A stretch of DNA of 64,000 nucleotides from assembly GCF_019343455.1 (NCBI RefSeq), contig NZ_CP049362.1:2666001-2730000 (forward strand), read 5' to 3'. The notes beneath the pieces were generated by a model that was not told the DNA's origin, ran no database searches, and saw only the letters and a program-made list of their open reading frames with translations. The position numbers and the translations under genes are program-made. Positions 9,906-21,667 of the stretch are shown here, in pieces. The stretch's first letter is position 1. Every line of letters begins with the position of its first letter. This DNA is from Alcaligenes ammonioxydans (GTDB taxonomy: Bacteria > Pseudomonadota > Gammaproteobacteria > Burkholderiales > Burkholderiaceae_B).

Positions 9906-11910
9906 TTACCGAACTCGCCAGTACAAAAAAGGTTAAGAGCGCCAGAATCCCGAGGATCATGGCAAAGGCATAGTGGTAGACATAGCCGGACTGGATATGA
10001 CGGCTGATTGCAGCCACCCAGCCCACCACGCGCGCACTACCATTGACCACCAGGCCGTCGATCAGGCCACGGTCAGCACCTTTCCAAAGGCCCGTACCCA
10101 GGCAGCGAACGCCGCGAGACAGCACCTGCTCGTTGAACCAGTCAACGTAGTACTTGTTCTCCAGGATACGGTAGATAAAAGAGCAGTTCTTCTTGATGGC
10201 TACAGGCAAGGCAGGATTGACCAGGTACATGTACCAGGCCACCACCGCACCAGCCACAACCAGCCAGAATGGCAAGGTCACAAAGCCGTGCAGAGCGTAA
10301 GCCATCCAGTCAGTCCAATGGCTGGCCAGGGTCGCCATGGCAGGATGATCCGGCAGAACCGTCACAATACCGTCAAAGTAGCCACCGAACAGCAAAGGTT
10401 CAACGAACCAGATACCGGCGAAAATGGACGGAATGGCCAGCAGAACCAAAGGCAGTGTCACCACCCAAGGCGACTCGTGCGGATCACCACCATGAGCGTG
10501 ATGATCGTCATGACCATGATGCTCATCGTGCTTGACGTCACGGAAGCGCTCTTTGCCGTGGAACACCAGGAAGTACAGACGGAAGGAGTACAGCGAAGTG
10601 ACGAACACACCGATCAGTGTGGCGTAGTAAGCGTAGGTCGAACCCCAGATACCGGCGTCGCCTGCCGCTTCGATGATGTGCTCTTTCGAGTAGAAGCCCG
10701 AGAAGAACGGCGTGCCCACCAGAGCCAGCGTACCGATCAGGAACGTCAGCCAGGTGATTGGCATGTACTTGCGCAGACCACCCATGTTGCGGATGTCCTG
10801 ATCGTGATGCATGCCAATGATGACCGAACCAGCACCCAGGAACAGCAAGGCTTTGAAGAACGCGTGCGTCATCAGGTGGAACACCGCCGCCGAGTAGGCC
10901 GACGCACCCAGAGCCACGGTCATGTAACCCAGCTGGGACAAGGTGGAGTAAGCCACAACACGCTTGACGTCGTTCTGGATAATACCCAGCAGGCCCAGGA
11001 ACAAGGCACCCGTAGCACCGATCACGATAATGAAGGACAAGGCGGTCGTCGACTGCTCAAAGACAGGCGAGAAACGGGCCACCATGAAGATACCGGCCGT
11101 CACCATGGTCGCGGCGTGAATCAGCGCCGAGATAGGAGTGGGACCTTCCATGGAATCTGGCAACCAGCTGTGCAAAGGCACCTGAGCCGACTTACCCATG
11201 GCACCCACAAACAGGGCCAGGGCGGCCACCGTCAGCAATTGCCAGTCAGTACCGGGGAATGTCAGGGTACTCAGTTCCTGAACCTTGGCGAACACGTCGC
11301 TGTAGTTCATCGAACCGGTGTAGGCATAGAGCAGACCGATACCCAGGGCAAAGCCGAAGTCACCCACACGGTTGACCAGAAAGGCCTTCATGTTGGCAAA
11401 AATAGCGGTCTTGCGCTCGTACCAGAAACCGATCAGCAGGTAGGACACCAGACCCACTGCTTCCCAACCGAAGAACAGCTGCAGCATGTTGTTGGACATG
11501 ACCAGCATCAGCATCGAGAAGGTAAACAGCGAGATGTAGGAGAAAAAGCGCTGATAGCCCGGATCGTCCTTCATGTAGCCAATGGTGTAGATGTGAACCA
11601 TCAGCGACACGGACGTCACCACGACCATCATCAGGGCGGTGAGCTTGTCGATCAGAAAACCGATATCCCACTGGATGCTGCCAATGGTGATCCAGGTGTA
11701 GACCGGACCATTGAACGTCTGGCCTTCCAGGACCTGCAGCAAGACCATGACCGAGCCGATAAAGGAAATCAGCACGCCCGCGATCGTGATCAGGTGAGCG
11801 CCTGTCTTGCCGACAAATCGACCCAGAAAGCCGGTACCGAACAAACCGGCTAGCGCCGAGCCCACCAGGGGAGCAAGCGCAATCGTTAAGTAAAGATTTA
11901 TGGAGTTCAT
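9898..11910 (-). CDS. nuoL: NADH-quinone oxidoreductase subunit L
   Basis: NuoL is the distal antiporter-like subunit of complex I with the long lateral helix. At 670 residues it has the expected length. Visible features include LFFGWEAVGLVSYLLIGFWY, KSAQVPLHSWLPDSMEGPTP, and KRVVAYSTLSQLGYMTVALG. A His-rich cytoplasmic loop (residues about 455-475, several HDEHH-type clusters) could bind metal but is common in NuoL. It lies 15 bp after nuoK. Confidence 0.96.
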   Translation of the reverse strand: MNSINLYLTIALAPLVGSALAGLFGTGFLGRFVGKTGAHLITIAGVLISFIGSVMVLLQVLEGQTFNGPVYTWITIGSIQWDIGFLIDKLTALMMVVVTSVSLMVHIYTIGYMKDDPGYQRFFSYISLFTFSMLMLVMSNNMLQLFFGWEAVGLVSYLLIGFWYERKTAIFANMKAFLVNRVGDFGFALGIGLLYAYTGSMNYSDVFAKVQELSTLTFPGTDWQLLTVAALALFVGAMGKSAQVPLHSWLPDSMEGPTPISALIHAATMVTAGIFMVARFSPVFEQSTTALSFIIVIGATGALFLGLLGIIQNDVKRVVAYSTLSQLGYMTVALGASAYSAAVFHLMTHAFFKALLFLGAGSVIIGMHHDQDIRNMGGLRKYMPITWLTFLIGTLALVGTPFFSGFYSKEHIIEAAGDAGIWGSTYAYYATLIGVFVTSLYSFRLYFLVFHGKERFRDVKHDEHHGHDDHHAHGGDPHESPWVVTLPLVLLAIPSIFAGIWFVEPLLFGGYFDGIVTVLPDHPAMATLASHWTDWMAYALHGFVTLPFWLVVAGAVVAWYMYLVNPALPVAIKKNCSFIYRILENKYYVDWFNEQVLSRGVRCLGTGLWKGADRGLIDGLVVNGSARVVGWVAAISRHIQSGYVYHYAFAMILGILALLTFFVLASSVNG

Positions 11911-11925
11911 TAGTGTGCTATCCCA

Positions 11926-12240
11926 TCAACCCTTGAGCTGGTCGAGATCCTGGACATTGATCGAATTAAGGTTACGGAACAACAGAACCAGAATTGCAAG
12001 ACCAATGGCCGCCTCGGCCGCAGCGACCGTCAGGACGAAAAAGACAAACACCTGACCTGCCTCATTGCCCATCCACGTGGAGAAGGCCACGAAATTCATG
12101 TTGGCCGACAAAAGAATCAGCTCAACAGACATGAGCAAAACAATCAGGTTGCGACGGTTCAGGAAAAAGCCAAACAGGCCAATCGTGAACAGCACAGCGC
12201 CCAGGACCAAATAGTGCGCAAGCGTCAGCGTCATCATCAT
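11926..12240 (-). CDS. nuoK: NADH-quinone oxidoreductase subunit K
   Basis: This is a small three-helix membrane subunit of complex I, 102-104 residues. It carries [15 protein letters not shown], with the glutamate thought to act in proton transfer, and [16 protein letters not shown] with a second. Three consecutive ATG codons (12240, 12237, 12234) precede [12 protein letters not shown]; family members usually start at the third. The first ATG overlaps the nuoJ stop by 4 nt, so the genes are translationally coupled. Confidence 0.95.
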   Translation of the reverse strand: MMMTLTLAHYLVLGAVLFTIGLFGFFLNRRNLIVLLMSVELILLSANMNFVAFSTWMGNEAGQVFVFFVLTVAAAEAAIGLAILVLLFRNLNSINVQDLDQLKG

Positions 12241-12878
12241 TTGTCTCCTGGCACGACAGCGTCAGCCGAACTGGACACCGACGGCTTTTCGGTTTGAGAA
12301 GGAATGGAAACCATGCGCAGACGGTCTTTCGAGCGAACCTTGACCTGTTCGCTGGAAACGGTGCGTTTGACGCCTTCACGTTTACGCATCGTCAGTGCAA
12401 TGGCCGAGATCATGCCAACCAGCAGCACAATACCGCCCAGCAAAACAGCCAGGACGTACTGGGAATACATCAGCTCGCCAATAACGCGCGTGTTGTTGTA
12501 ATCCGCAGCCACGGCTGCAGCAGGGGCAGTGGTGAACCACAGCTTGGTCAGCACAAAGCCCATTTCCAGAACCATGATGGCGCCGATCAACAGCCCCATA
12601 GGCACGTAAGCCTTGAATTTCTGGGCAGCGGACTCCTGACGCACATCCAGCATCATGATGACGAACAGGAACATCACCATCACGGCACCCACGTAGACCA
12701 CAACCAGCAGCAGGCCCAGGAACTCGGCCCCCATCGTGATCCACATCATGGCAGCGGTGAAGAACACCAGAATCAAATGCAATACGGCTGTAACCGGGTT
12801 CTTGGCGGCGATCACGCGATACGCGGCCACCACCATCACCAGCGCCAGCACATAAAACAGAACAGTAGTAAATAACAT
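12237..12878 (-). CDS. nuoJ: NADH-quinone oxidoreductase subunit J
   Basis: This 213-residue membrane subunit of complex I has five hydrophobic helices, including [20 protein letters not shown], the segment that undergoes pi-bulge rearrangement in known structures. A basic, Ser/Lys-rich hydrophilic tail of about 45 residues ([12 protein letters not shown] onward) is typical of betaproteobacterial NuoJ. It lies between nuoI (18 bp gap) and nuoK (4-nt overlap). Confidence 0.95.
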   Translation of the reverse strand: MLFTTVLFYVLALVMVVAAYRVIAAKNPVTAVLHLILVFFTAAMMWITMGAEFLGLLLVVVYVGAVMVMFLFVIMMLDVRQESAAQKFKAYVPMGLLIGAIMVLEMGFVLTKLWFTTAPAAAVAADYNNTRVIGELMYSQYVLAVLLGGIVLLVGMISAIALTMRKREGVKRTVSSEQVKVRSKDRLRMVSIPSQTEKPSVSSSADAVVPGDK

Positions 12879-12896
12879 GAGTGTAGAGCTCCGGCC

Positions 12897-13385
12897 TTAG
12901 CGATAAGGTGCATCTGCGGCACGACGACGAGCGATCTCGTCTTCGTAGCGGTCACCGATAGCCAGCAGCATGTCCTTGGTGTAGTACAAATCGCCGCGTT
13001 TTTCACCGTGGTATTCGTGAATATGCGTTTCCACGATCGAATCGACCGGGCAGCTTTCCTCACAGAAACCACAGAAAATACACTTGGCCAGATCGATGTC
13101 ATAACGTGTGGTGCGGCGGGTGCCGTCCTCGCGCTCTGCCGATTCGATGGAGATGGCCATGGCGGGACAGACGGCCTCGCACAGTTTGCAGGCGATGCAG
13201 CGCTCCTCGCCGTTCTCGTAGCGACGCAAAGCGTGCAGACCGCGAAAACGTGGCGAAGCGGGCGTGGTCTCAACGGGGTAACGCAGCGTCACTTTACGCT
13301 TGAAAAAATACTTCCCCGTCAGGCGCATGCCTTTGAGCATCTCGGACAGCATCAGGCTGCCGAAGAAATCTTTGATTGCTTCCAT
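12897..13385 (-). CDS. nuoI: NADH-quinone oxidoreductase subunit I
   Basis: NuoI carries the two tetranuclear clusters N6a and N6b that pass electrons toward the quinone site. The 162-residue protein has two perfect ferredoxin motifs, with cysteines at 63, 66, 69, 73 and at 102, 105, 108, 112. ATG 13385 ([10 protein letters not shown]) is the family start; the in-frame extension toward 13457 runs over the end of nuoH and is not family-like. Confidence 0.96.
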   Translation of the reverse strand: MEAIKDFFGSLMLSEMLKGMRLTGKYFFKRKVTLRYPVETTPASPRFRGLHALRRYENGEERCIACKLCEAVCPAMAISIESAEREDGTRRTTRYDIDLAKCIFCGFCEESCPVDSIVETHIHEYHGEKRGDLYYTKDMLLAIGDRYEDEIARRRAADAPYR

Positions 13386-13402
13386 AATCTTGCCCCTTAG
13401 CC

Positions 13403-14476
13403 TTAATGCCAGATGTTCCAGGGCGTCTGCATCCAGATCGCCACAATAACCAGCCAAACACCGGTCAGCGGGATAAATACTTTCCAGCCCAAACGCATGA
13501 TCTGGTCATAGCGGTAACGTGGGAACGTCGCACGGAACCAGATGAACATGGAGACGACGACAAAAGTCTTCAGCCCCAGCCACAACCACCCCGGAATCCA
13601 GGTGAAGGGAGCGAACTCGACAATCGGAGTCCAGCCACCCAAGAACATGATGGACGCCAGCGCCGACAGGAAAATCATGTTGGCGTACTCACCCAGGAAG
13701 AACAGAGCGAAACCCGTACCGGAGTACTCCACCATGGGACCGGCCACAATTTCCGATTCGCCTTCCACCACGTCAAAGGGGTGACGGTTGGTTTCAGCAA
13801 CAGCGGAAATCACGTAGATCACAAACAGTGGCAGCAAGGGCAGCCAGTTCCAGGACAGGAAGTTCAAGCCCTTGTCCGCAAAATAACCCTGGGTCTGACC
13901 GACCACGATGCCCGACAGATTCAAGGTGCCGGAAACCAGCAACACCGTGATCAAGACAAAACCGATGGCCAGTTCGTAGGACAGCACCTGAGCAGCTGCA
14001 CGCAGACCGCCCAGCAAGGCGTACTTGGAGTTGGATGCCCAACCCGCCACGATCACACCATACACACCCAGCGAGGTGATCGCCAGAATGTAGAGCAGAC
14101 CGGCGTTCACGTCAGACAGCACCACATCGGGGCTAAAAGGAATCACAGCCCAGGCGGCCAGAGCGGGCATCAGCGTCACGACGGGTGCCAGCAGGTACAG
14201 GACCTTGTTGGACTTCGCAGGAACGATCAGCTCTTTGGTCAGAAGTTTGAAAACGTCAGCAAAAGGCTGCAGCAGGCCGCGGTAACCGACACGGGTCGGT
14301 CCCAGACGAACGTGCATGAAGCCAATCATCTTGCGTTCCCAGTAGGTCAGGTAGGCAACACACAGAATGACGGGCACCGCAATAGCGACAACCTTCAGCA
14401 GCGTCCACACCACATACCATGCGTCCGGACCCAGCAGGTCCGTACCGTAGCTATTGATGGCAGAGAGAAAATCCAT
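13403..14476 (-). CDS. nuoH: NADH-quinone oxidoreductase subunit H
   Basis: NuoH forms the quinone chamber of complex I with NuoB and NuoD. The 357-residue protein has about eight hydrophobic helices and the conserved loops [21 protein letters not shown] and [23 protein letters not shown] 14476 sits one base after the nuoG stop codon and gives [11 protein letters not shown]; a GTG three codons earlier is less likely. Confidence 0.96.
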   Translation of the reverse strand: MDFLSAINSYGTDLLGPDAWYVVWTLLKVVAIAVPVILCVAYLTYWERKMIGFMHVRLGPTRVGYRGLLQPFADVFKLLTKELIVPAKSNKVLYLLAPVVTLMPALAAWAVIPFSPDVVLSDVNAGLLYILAITSLGVYGVIVAGWASNSKYALLGGLRAAAQVLSYELAIGFVLITVLLVSGTLNLSGIVVGQTQGYFADKGLNFLSWNWLPLLPLFVIYVISAVAETNRHPFDVVEGESEIVAGPMVEYSGTGFALFFLGEYANMIFLSALASIMFLGGWTPIVEFAPFTWIPGWLWLGLKTFVVVSMFIWFRATFPRYRYDQIMRLGWKVFIPLTGVWLVIVAIWMQTPWNIWH

Positions 14477-14477
14477 G

Positions 14478-16808
14478 TTATGCACGCTCCACTGTCAATT
14501 GACCGAATGCACTACCCAAAGCGGCAGTTTCAGAAAAAGCGGTGGCAACACGCACCGAGTTCAATGCCACGGTGTCATCCAGTTGAGCAGGCAAGCTGAC
14601 TTCGCCTTGCGACGAACGAACCTTCACCAGATCACCGTCAACCAGACCCAACTGAGCCAGAGTGGTAGCAGCCATACGAGCTGTGGGCGGTGCCGAAGCC
14701 GGTGTTTGCTGAAGCGGAGCCGAACGACGTACCAGTGCATCGCTACGGTAAATAGGCACATCAGCCACACGCTCCAGGCCACTGCCTTCAGGCAGAACGC
14801 TGGCAGCCAGATTGATCTGATTGGACAGACGTGATTCCACACCGGCAGCCATGACAGAGTCACGCACCGACTCGGAGGTTTCGTCATCGAAACCGTCCAG
14901 CTGGAACAGATTGCCCAACACACGCAAAACTTTCCAGGCAGGACGTGTATCACCCACGGGAGCGGCTGCCCCCTTGAAGCTTTGTACACGGCCTTCGGCG
15001 TTGACAAAGGTGCCAGAGGTTTCAGTGAAGGGAGACACGGGCAACATTACATCGGCCCACTGCTCGGCAGCGGAACGATACGATGTCAGCGCCACCGAGA
15101 ACGTAGCGGACTTCAATGTCTCGACAGCACGTTCGCCCAGATCGCTGTCCAGAGCAGGCTCAACGTTCAGAACCAGATAAGCACGCAAGGTTTGAGCCAG
15201 CATTTGCTCGGCGGTCAAGCCACCCTTGCCCGGTACGGCGTTAGCCAGATAACCACCCACGGTGTTACCACCCGCAGTCAGGAAACCCAGCTTGGCACCG
15301 CTAGCCTGTGCAATCGCATGAGCGTTGGCCGCAATCACGCTGGCCTGATCCGAGTTGACCGCCATATTGCCCAGCAGGACAGCGACACGCTCGCCAGACA
15401 CCAGGCTGTCAGCGATCTGCTGAGCCTCAGCAGACACCTGCACGCTTTCCAGACCAGCAGGAACCGCAGTCTCCTTGGCCTTGGCAACCGCAACCAGCAC
15501 TTGAGCCAGAGAATTGGCCAACTGGCTTGGAGCCACGGTCATACGGCCAGCAATCGCATTGAACAATGGATTATCGGCAGCCGAATCGATAAAAGAAACC
15601 TGTGCCCCCCGTTTGACAGCCTGGCGCAGACGCTGAGCCATCAAGGGATGATCTTTACGCAGGAAGGAGCCCACAACCAGAACGCGATCCAGCTCGTTCA
15701 AGGCAGTCAGAGGCATACCCAACCAAGGTACACCGGCCAAGGCGCCATCCAGACGGGCATCGGTCTGACGCAGACGGAAGTCTACGTTTTCAGTACCCAG
15801 AGCACGGCCCAGACGAGCCAGCAAAGCCAGTTCTTCAGTGGTGGAAGTCGCCGAACCAATACAGCCCAACTGATCCGCACCAAACTTCTCGCGCACAGCG
15901 TTCATGCCAGCCACAATGGTCTGCATGGCGTCGTTCCAGGAGGCCTCGCGCCACTGGCCGTCATCACCACGCACCATGGGACGGGTCAGACGATCTTCGG
16001 TATACAGACCTTCGTACGAGAAACGGTCACGGTCGCTGATCCAGCATTCGTTGACTTCCTCGTTCTCGAAAGGAACGACACGCAGCACTTTGTCCATCTT
16101 GGCCTGCAGCACCAGGTTGGCACCCACGCTGTCGTGCGGGCTAACGCTGCGACGACGGGCCAATTCCCAGGTACGGGCATTGAAGCGGAACGGCTTGGAC
16201 AGCAAGGCGCCAACGGGGCAAACGTCAATCATGTTGCCCGACAGCTCGGACTCCACTGCGCGACCCACAAAGGTCGTGATCTCAGCGTGTTCGCCTCGGT
16301 TGAGCATGCCAACCTCTTGCACACCGGCGATTTCTTCGCCTGTACGCACACAACGCGTGCAATGAATGCAACGCTGCATGGCATCCGTGGAGATCAGCGG
16401 GCCCATGGACTTGGCAGCCACAACGCGCTTCTCTTCCTTGTAGCGCGACTCGGAGCCACCGTAACCCACGGCCAGATCCTGCAGCTGACACTCTCCCCCC
16501 TGGTCGCAGACAGGGCAATCCAGAGGGTGATTGATCAACAGAAACTCCATGACGCTCTTTTGAGCGGCAATGGCTTTTTCCGAACGAGTACGCACAACCA
16601 TGCCGTTGGTGACGGGAGTGGCACAAGCAGGCAAAGGCTTGGGCGCTTTTTCCACATCCACCAAACACATGCGGCAGTTGGCGGCAATACTCAGTTTTTT
16701 GTGATAACAGAAGTGCGGCACGTAGACCCCGGCGTCATGGGCAGCCTGAATGACCATGCTGCCTTCCGGGGCGTCAACTTTAATGCCATCGATGGTGAGT
16801 TCTACCAT
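14478..16808 (-). CDS. nuoG: NADH-quinone oxidoreductase subunit G
   Basis: NuoG is the largest peripheral subunit of complex I and carries several Fe-S clusters. The N-terminal ferredoxin domain has Cys34, Cys45, Cys48 and Cys62 for the binuclear cluster. A His-Cys motif and HCTRC-type cysteines for N4 and N5 follow, then a molybdopterin-oxidoreductase-like domain that lacks the cofactor in this family. It is 776 residues long. It follows nuoF by 14 bp and almost touches nuoH. Confidence 0.95.
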   Translation of the reverse strand: MVELTIDGIKVDAPEGSMVIQAAHDAGVYVPHFCYHKKLSIAANCRMCLVDVEKAPKPLPACATPVTNGMVVRTRSEKAIAAQKSVMEFLLINHPLDCPVCDQGGECQLQDLAVGYGGSESRYKEEKRVVAAKSMGPLISTDAMQRCIHCTRCVRTGEEIAGVQEVGMLNRGEHAEITTFVGRAVESELSGNMIDVCPVGALLSKPFRFNARTWELARRRSVSPHDSVGANLVLQAKMDKVLRVVPFENEEVNECWISDRDRFSYEGLYTEDRLTRPMVRGDDGQWREASWNDAMQTIVAGMNAVREKFGADQLGCIGSATSTTEELALLARLGRALGTENVDFRLRQTDARLDGALAGVPWLGMPLTALNELDRVLVVGSFLRKDHPLMAQRLRQAVKRGAQVSFIDSAADNPLFNAIAGRMTVAPSQLANSLAQVLVAVAKAKETAVPAGLESVQVSAEAQQIADSLVSGERVAVLLGNMAVNSDQASVIAANAHAIAQASGAKLGFLTAGGNTVGGYLANAVPGKGGLTAEQMLAQTLRAYLVLNVEPALDSDLGERAVETLKSATFSVALTSYRSAAEQWADVMLPVSPFTETSGTFVNAEGRVQSFKGAAAPVGDTRPAWKVLRVLGNLFQLDGFDDETSESVRDSVMAAGVESRLSNQINLAASVLPEGSGLERVADVPIYRSDALVRRSAPLQQTPASAPPTARMAATTLAQLGLVDGDLVKVRSSQGEVSLPAQLDDTVALNSVRVATAFSETAALGSAFGQLTVERA

Positions 16809-16822
16809 TACGTTGTCCTGGC

Positions 16823-18190
16823 CTACAAATATTGAGGCACCACACAGCCTTTATGCTCGATGTGGTGTGCGAACTCGTCGCGGAAATGCTTAACGAAACT
16901 GCGCACCGGCATGGCAGCAGCATCACCCAGGGCGCAAATGGTGCGACCCATGATGTTATGTGCGATGTCGTCGAGCATGTCCAGATCTTCCGGACGACCT
17001 TGACCGTTCTCGATACGATGCACCATACGCCACAACCAGCCTGTGCCTTCCCGGCACGGCGTACACTGGCCGCAACTTTCGTGATAGTAAAAATAGGACA
17101 GACGCAGCAGGGACTTGACCATGCAACGTGTCTCATCCATCACAATGACGGCACCCGATCCCAACATGGAACCCGCCTTGGCAATCGAGTCGTAGTCCAG
17201 ATTGGTGGCCATCATGATGTCAGCCGGCAAAACAGGCGAGCTCGACCCACCCGGGATCACCGCCTTCAGTTTGCGACCATCACGCATGCCGCCAGCCAAT
17301 TCCAGCAAGGTGGCAAACGGTGTACCCAGAGGCACTTCGTAGTTACCGGGACGCTCTACGTCACCGGTAATGGAGAAGATCTTGGTACCGCCAGCGTTGG
17401 GGATACCTACTTCCAGGTATTCCTGACCACTGTTGCGCAAAATCCAGGGAACGGCCGCAAAGGTTTCGGTGTTATTGATGGTCGTTGGCTTGCCATACAG
17501 ACCAAAGCTGGCGGGAAAGGGAGGTTTGAAACGGGGCTGACCCTTCTTGCCTTCCAGAGACTCCAGCAAAGCGGTTTCTTCACCGCAAATGTAGGCGCCA
17601 TAACCGTGGAACGCATGCAGCTGAAAGCTGAAGTCCGAACCCAGGATCTTGTCACCCAGGAAACCGGCCGCACGGGCCTGCTCCAGCGCTTCTTCAAAAC
17701 GCTGATAAATTTCGAAGACCTCACCGTGGATGTAGTTATAGCCAACGGTAATGCCCATGGCATAAGCCGCAATAGCCATGCCTTCGATCACGATATGCGG
17801 GTTGAAACGCAAAATGTCGCGGTCTTTGAAGGTACCTGGCTCGCCCTCGTCCGAGTTGCAGACCAGGTACTTCTGGCCTGGCAGGCTGCGGGGCATGAAG
17901 CTCCACTTCAGACCCGACGGGAAACCTGCGCCACCACGACCGCGCAAGGCCGAGGTCTTGACCTCTGCGATCACGTCTTCAGGCTTCATGCCGGTGGTCA
18001 GCACCTTGCGCAAGGCTTCGTAGCCACCGCGCTTGACGTAATCTTCCAGGCCCCAGTTATCGCCATTCAAGCCAGCCAGAATCTGCGGCTGGATGTGACG
18101 ATCATGAAAAATCATGCTGCGCGACAGGTCGCCACCAGGGTTGGGTTCCAGTCCCTGTGCGAACTTGCGCAGAATGTCCGGTGCAATCAT
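16823..18190 (-). CDS. nuoF: NADH-quinone oxidoreductase subunit F
   Basis: NuoF oxidises NADH through FMN and passes electrons to cluster N3. The 455-residue protein has the glycine-rich site [13 protein letters not shown] (from residue 84), the FMN-binding [15 protein letters not shown] segment, and [12 protein letters not shown] with Cys373, Cys376, Cys379 plus Cys419 for the tetranuclear cluster. Its ATG overlaps the nuoE stop by 4 nt. Confidence 0.96.
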   Translation of the reverse strand: MIAPDILRKFAQGLEPNPGGDLSRSMIFHDRHIQPQILAGLNGDNWGLEDYVKRGGYEALRKVLTTGMKPEDVIAEVKTSALRGRGGAGFPSGLKWSFMPRSLPGQKYLVCNSDEGEPGTFKDRDILRFNPHIVIEGMAIAAYAMGITVGYNYIHGEVFEIYQRFEEALEQARAAGFLGDKILGSDFSFQLHAFHGYGAYICGEETALLESLEGKKGQPRFKPPFPASFGLYGKPTTINNTETFAAVPWILRNSGQEYLEVGIPNAGGTKIFSITGDVERPGNYEVPLGTPFATLLELAGGMRDGRKLKAVIPGGSSSPVLPADIMMATNLDYDSIAKAGSMLGSGAVIVMDETRCMVKSLLRLSYFYYHESCGQCTPCREGTGWLWRMVHRIENGQGRPEDLDMLDDIAHNIMGRTICALGDAAAMPVRSFVKHFRDEFAHHIEHKGCVVPQYL

Positions 18191-18681
18191 GCCGATTCTC
18201 CGTATGTCTTCAATTCTTCGAGCATGGCATCAATGCGCTCGGCTTCCATGCGCACGCACATGTGCTGATTGTTCAGCAACATGACGGGCGAATCACCACA
18301 TGAACCCATGCACTCCCCCATGATCAGGGAGAACTGGCCATCTGCCGTGGTTTCACCGTAATCGATACCCAGCTTCTCTTTCAGGTACTCGCCGGCCTTG
18401 ACGCCATCACGCAGCGCACAGGGCAAGTTGGTGCAAACGGAAATGGTGACGCGGCCAACGGGTTTGGTGTGGAACATGTTGTAGAAGGTCGCAACCTCCT
18501 GCACGGCAATAGGCTCCACGCCAATGTATTGGGCAACATCCTCGATAATTTCTGGCGATACCCAGCCTTTTTCCTGCTGGGCGATGGCCAGGGAGGCCAT
18601 GATGGCAGAGCGACGTTGATCTGCCGGGAACTTGCTCAGTTCCTTATCTATCTGTTGGTAGGCTTTTTCGGAAAGCAACAT
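18187..18681 (-). CDS. nuoE: NADH-quinone oxidoreductase subunit E
   Basis: This 164-residue thioredoxin-like subunit of complex I holds the off-path binuclear cluster N1a. The ligands are Cys83, Cys88, Cys124 and Cys128 (VCTNLPC and GECMGSCG). An N-terminal helical domain precedes them. It is translationally coupled to nuoF by an ATGA overlap and lies 29 bp after nuoD. Confidence 0.96.
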   Translation of the reverse strand: MLLSEKAYQQIDKELSKFPADQRRSAIMASLAIAQQEKGWVSPEIIEDVAQYIGVEPIAVQEVATFYNMFHTKPVGRVTISVCTNLPCALRDGVKAGEYLKEKLGIDYGETTADGQFSLIMGECMGSCGDSPVMLLNNQHMCVRMEAERIDAMLEELKTYGESA

Positions 18682-18710
18682 AATTCGGTTCCGTTTTTCC
18701 AGGCGCGACC

Positions 18711-19964
18711 TTAACGGTCGATCTCGCCAAACACAATGTCCTGCGTGCCGATGATCGTGACCGCGTCGGCAATCATGTGACCGCGGCTCATTTCATCGAG
18801 GGCCTGCAAGTGGACGAAGCCCGGAGCACGGATCTTCATGCGGTAAGGCTTGTTACCACCGTCAGATACCAGATAAATGCCAAACTCGCCCTTGGGATGC
18901 TCCACACCGGCATACACTTCGCCAGTAGGCACGTGCATACCTTCGGAGAACAGTTTGAAATGGTGGATCAAATCCTCCATCCCGGTTTTCATGCGTTCGC
19001 GCGAGGGTGGCGCCACTTTGTGGTTATCCGTGATGACAGGGCCGGGATTGTTGCGCAGCCACTGGACACACTGACGGATGATGCGATTGCTCTCGCGCAT
19101 TTCAGCGATACGAACCAGATAGCGGTCGTAAGAGTCACCGTTGCGACCCACGGGAATATCAAATTCGACGCGATCGTACACTTCATAGGGCTGCATCTTG
19201 CGCAGATCCCACTCCACGCCCGAACCACGCAGCATGGGGCCGGTAAAGCCCAGCGCCTTGGCACGATCGGGATCGACCACGCCCACACCCACCAGCCGCT
19301 GCTTCCAGATACGGTTATCCGTCAGCAGGGTCTCGTACTCGTCCACACAGGCTGGGAAGCGATTGGTGAAGTCCTCAATGAAGTCCAGCAGCGAACCCGA
19401 ACGGGCTTCGTTCATGGCCTTCAATTCTTTGTCGGAACGGTACTTATTGGCCTTGTACTGAGGCATCGTGCCGGGCAAGTCGCGGTACACACCACCTGGA
19501 CGGTAGTAAGCGGCGTGCAACCGAGCGCCAGAGACTGCTTCATAGCAGTCCATCAGATCTTCGCGTTCGCGGAAAGCGTACAGGAACACCGCCATCGCAC
19601 CCACGTCCAGCGCATGCGAACCGACCGACATCAGGTGGTTCAGAATGCGGGTGATTTCGTCAAACATGACACGGATGTACTGAGCGCGCAAAGGAACCTC
19701 TACGCCCACCAGACGTTCCACGGCCATGCAGTAGGCGTGTTCGTTAACCATCATGGACACGTAGTCCAGACGATCCATGTAAGGCAGGGTTTGCAGGAAA
19801 GTGCGGTGCTCGGCCAGCTTCTCGGTGGCGCGGTGCAACAGACCAATATGGGGGTCGGCACGCTGAATAACTTCGCCGTCCAACTCGAGCACCAAACGCA
19901 ACACGCCGTGCGCAGCCGGGTGCTGAGGACCAAAGTTCAGGGTGTAGTTTTGAATTTCTGCCAT
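18711..19964 (-). CDS. nuoD: NADH-quinone oxidoreductase subunit D
   Basis: NuoD is the 49-kDa-type subunit that forms the quinone site with NuoB. The 417-residue protein has [14 protein letters not shown], whose histidine lies near bound quinone, then [14 protein letters not shown] and [16 protein letters not shown], and ends in the conserved DIVFGEIDR. It starts 5 bp after nuoC. Confidence 0.97.
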   Translation of the reverse strand: MAEIQNYTLNFGPQHPAAHGVLRLVLELDGEVIQRADPHIGLLHRATEKLAEHRTFLQTLPYMDRLDYVSMMVNEHAYCMAVERLVGVEVPLRAQYIRVMFDEITRILNHLMSVGSHALDVGAMAVFLYAFREREDLMDCYEAVSGARLHAAYYRPGGVYRDLPGTMPQYKANKYRSDKELKAMNEARSGSLLDFIEDFTNRFPACVDEYETLLTDNRIWKQRLVGVGVVDPDRAKALGFTGPMLRGSGVEWDLRKMQPYEVYDRVEFDIPVGRNGDSYDRYLVRIAEMRESNRIIRQCVQWLRNNPGPVITDNHKVAPPSRERMKTGMEDLIHHFKLFSEGMHVPTGEVYAGVEHPKGEFGIYLVSDGGNKPYRMKIRAPGFVHLQALDEMSRGHMIADAVTIIGTQDIVFGEIDR

Positions 19965-19969
19965 GATGC

Positions 19970-20581
19970 TTATCGCCCAATTCCGTAATCATCCTCGCGC
20001 ACCACTCGCGGCGTGATCTCACGCGGCTCAATGGTGACGGGCTGGTAAATGACCCGCTTCTGCTCGGTGTCATAGCGCATTTCGACGTAACCGGAGATGG
20101 GGAAGTCTTTGCGGAACGGGTGACCGATAAAACCATAGTCGGTCAGAATGCGACGCAGATCAGGGTGGTTCTCGAAAATAATGCCGTACAGGTCGAACGC
20201 CTCGCGCTCGAACCAGTTCACCGAAGGCCAGACCTCGAACAGGGTCGGCAATGTTGGAAAATCATCGTTGGGCACAAAGCAGCGCACACGCAGGCGCCAA
20301 TTGTGCTTCAAGGACATCAGGTGCAGCACAACGGCAAAGCGATGAGGGAACTGACCCGCAGCCGCCTGATAGGTAGGCGCTTTCCAGGCGGAGTAATCAA
20401 TCCCGCACAGGTCAATACAGGTTTCAAAGCGCAAATCAGCATGGTCGCGCAGCAAGGTGCAGGTATCAACCCACGCATCAGCCGGCACTTCCAAAGTGAG
20501 CTCATTGCGCGCTTGCGTCAACGCAGCCTGCTCGCCCAGGATGGAGAGCAGGTTGGTTTTTAAAGTTTCTAGCCGTGTCAT
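19970..20581 (-). CDS. nuoC: NADH-quinone oxidoreductase subunit C
   Basis: This 203-residue peripheral subunit of complex I (30-kDa type) has the signature region [20 protein letters not shown] followed by [16 protein letters not shown]. NuoC and NuoD are separate here, not fused as in enterobacteria. It lies 26 bp after nuoB. Confidence 0.96.
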   Translation of the reverse strand: MTRLETLKTNLLSILGEQAALTQARNELTLEVPADAWVDTCTLLRDHADLRFETCIDLCGIDYSAWKAPTYQAAAGQFPHRFAVVLHLMSLKHNWRLRVRCFVPNDDFPTLPTLFEVWPSVNWFEREAFDLYGIIFENHPDLRRILTDYGFIGHPFRKDFPISGYVEMRYDTEQKRVIYQPVTIEPREITPRVVREDDYGIGR

Positions 20582-20607
20582 AGTCTTGTTTAGCCTGTTC
20601 TAACCGT

Positions 20608-21084
20608 TCAGCGTGCGATGGTATTGGTCAAGCGGATCTTGTTCTGCATTTGCAGCAAGCCGTAAACCAAGGCTTCAGCGGTCGGAGGACAGCCCGGCAC
20701 ATACACGTCCACCGGAACGATGCGATCACAACCGCGCACAACCGAATAGGAGTAGTGGTAGTAGCCGCCACCATTGGCACAGGAGCCCATGGATACGACC
20801 CAGCGTGGCTCGGCCATCTGGTCGTACACCTTGCGCAAGGCAGGCGCCATCTTGTTGCACAGGGTACCCGCCACAATCATCAAGTCAGACTGACGTGGGC
20901 TGGGACGGAAAATAATGCCAAATTGGTCCAGGTCATAACGAGCCGCACCAGCGTGCATCATTTCCACTGCACAACAGGCCAGACCAAATGTCATGGGCCA
21001 CATAGACCCTGTTTTTGCCCAGTTCAGAAACTTGTCTGCACTGGTCGTCACAAAACCTTCTTTGAGAATGCCGTCGATAGCCAT
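20608..21084 (-). CDS. nuoB: NADH-quinone oxidoreductase subunit B
   Basis: NuoB carries cluster N2, the last electron carrier before quinone. The 158-residue protein has the tandem cysteines Cys37-Cys38, then Cys102 in [12 protein letters not shown] and Cys132 in [12 protein letters not shown] 146-bp gap separates it from nuoA, larger than any other spacing in the operon. Confidence 0.97.
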   Translation of the reverse strand: MAIDGILKEGFVTTSADKFLNWAKTGSMWPMTFGLACCAVEMMHAGAARYDLDQFGIIFRPSPRQSDLMIVAGTLCNKMAPALRKVYDQMAEPRWVVSMGSCANGGGYYHYSYSVVRGCDRIVPVDVYVPGCPPTAEALVYGLLQMQNKIRLTNTIAR

Positions 21085-21189
21085 AGTAGTTGCCTTTTGC
21101 CGGATCAGAGCCAGGGAAGACCCGGCCTGTCCTGTTGCTGACCAAACCCGCTGTCATCAAGACGCATCCTCGTGCCCCTTATGCCCAGC

Positions 21190-21225
21190 AGCAGACGCGA
21201 AAACCCTCAGGCGGGTTCTCTGTGG
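21190..21225 (-). other. weak stem-loop in the nuoA-nuoB gap
   Basis: A short inverted repeat, AACCC-N6-GGGTT, followed by T residues on the coding (minus) strand lies between nuoA and nuoB. It could act as a weak attenuator or a processing site. The stem is only five base pairs, so this is tentative. Confidence 0.3.
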
Positions 21226-21230
21226 ATGGG

Positions 21231-21590
21231 TTACTCCCAGTCCAGAGCGCCTTTTTTCCATTCGTAGATAAAACCGACCGTCAAAACGGCCAGAAACGCC
21301 ATAACGGTCCAGAAACCAACCAGGCCTACTGTTCCATTGGCCATGGCCCAGGGAAACAGAAAAGCGATTTCCAGATCGAACATGATGAACAGAATCGCGA
21401 TCAGGTAGTAACGGATATCCACCTTCATGCGCGAATCGCCGAATGCTTCAAAACCGCATTCGTAAGGAGAGAGCTTTTCAGCATCGGGCCGGTTGGGACC
21501 GAGCACTCGACCGACCAAAAGTAGCGCCAGGCCAATCCCAGTGGCAACGATGATAAATAGCAAAACGGGAAAGTACTCTTGCAGGTTCAT
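21231..21590 (-). CDS. nuoA: NADH-quinone oxidoreductase subunit A
   Basis: This 119-residue, three-helix membrane subunit is encoded by the first gene of the complex I operon. The loop [20 protein letters not shown] carries the conserved cysteine of the conformationally active loop near the quinone tunnel. [20 protein letters not shown] holds the conserved Asp-Glu pair. ATG 21590 gives the family N-terminus [12 protein letters not shown]; the frame stays open upstream but is not family-like. Confidence 0.96.
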   Translation of the reverse strand: MNLQEYFPVLLFIIVATGIGLALLLVGRVLGPNRPDAEKLSPYECGFEAFGDSRMKVDIRYYLIAILFIMFDLEIAFLFPWAMANGTVGLVGFWTVMAFLAVLTVGFIYEWKKGALDWE

Positions 21591-21616
21591 GCAAAGCATC
21601 CAATCGCAGTAAATAA

Positions 21617-21667
21617 ACTCTTGGATTGTAGCATTTTGAGAGCACAGTTTTGGGGGATAACCCCAAA
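21617..21667 (-). promoter_or_regulatory. candidate nuoA promoter with adjacent inverted repeat
   Basis: On the minus strand, TGC-TACAAT (plus 21625-21633) makes an extended -10 element about 35 bp before the nuoA ATG. Just upstream, 21649-21667 is an inverted repeat, TTTGGGG-N5-CCCCAAA, centred near -41, where an operator could sit. No convincing -35 box is seen, which fits either an extended -10 promoter or one needing an activator. Confidence 0.4.

Noticed and set aside
6763..11853. Long plus-strand open frames opposite nuoN, nuoM and nuoL
   Set aside because: They are antisense shadows caused by codon bias of the nuo genes. Their translations are Gln/His/Thr-rich without family motifs.
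14982..18268. Long plus-strand open frames opposite nuoG and nuoF
   Set aside because: They show the same shadow effect. The real minus-strand proteins have full cofactor motifs.
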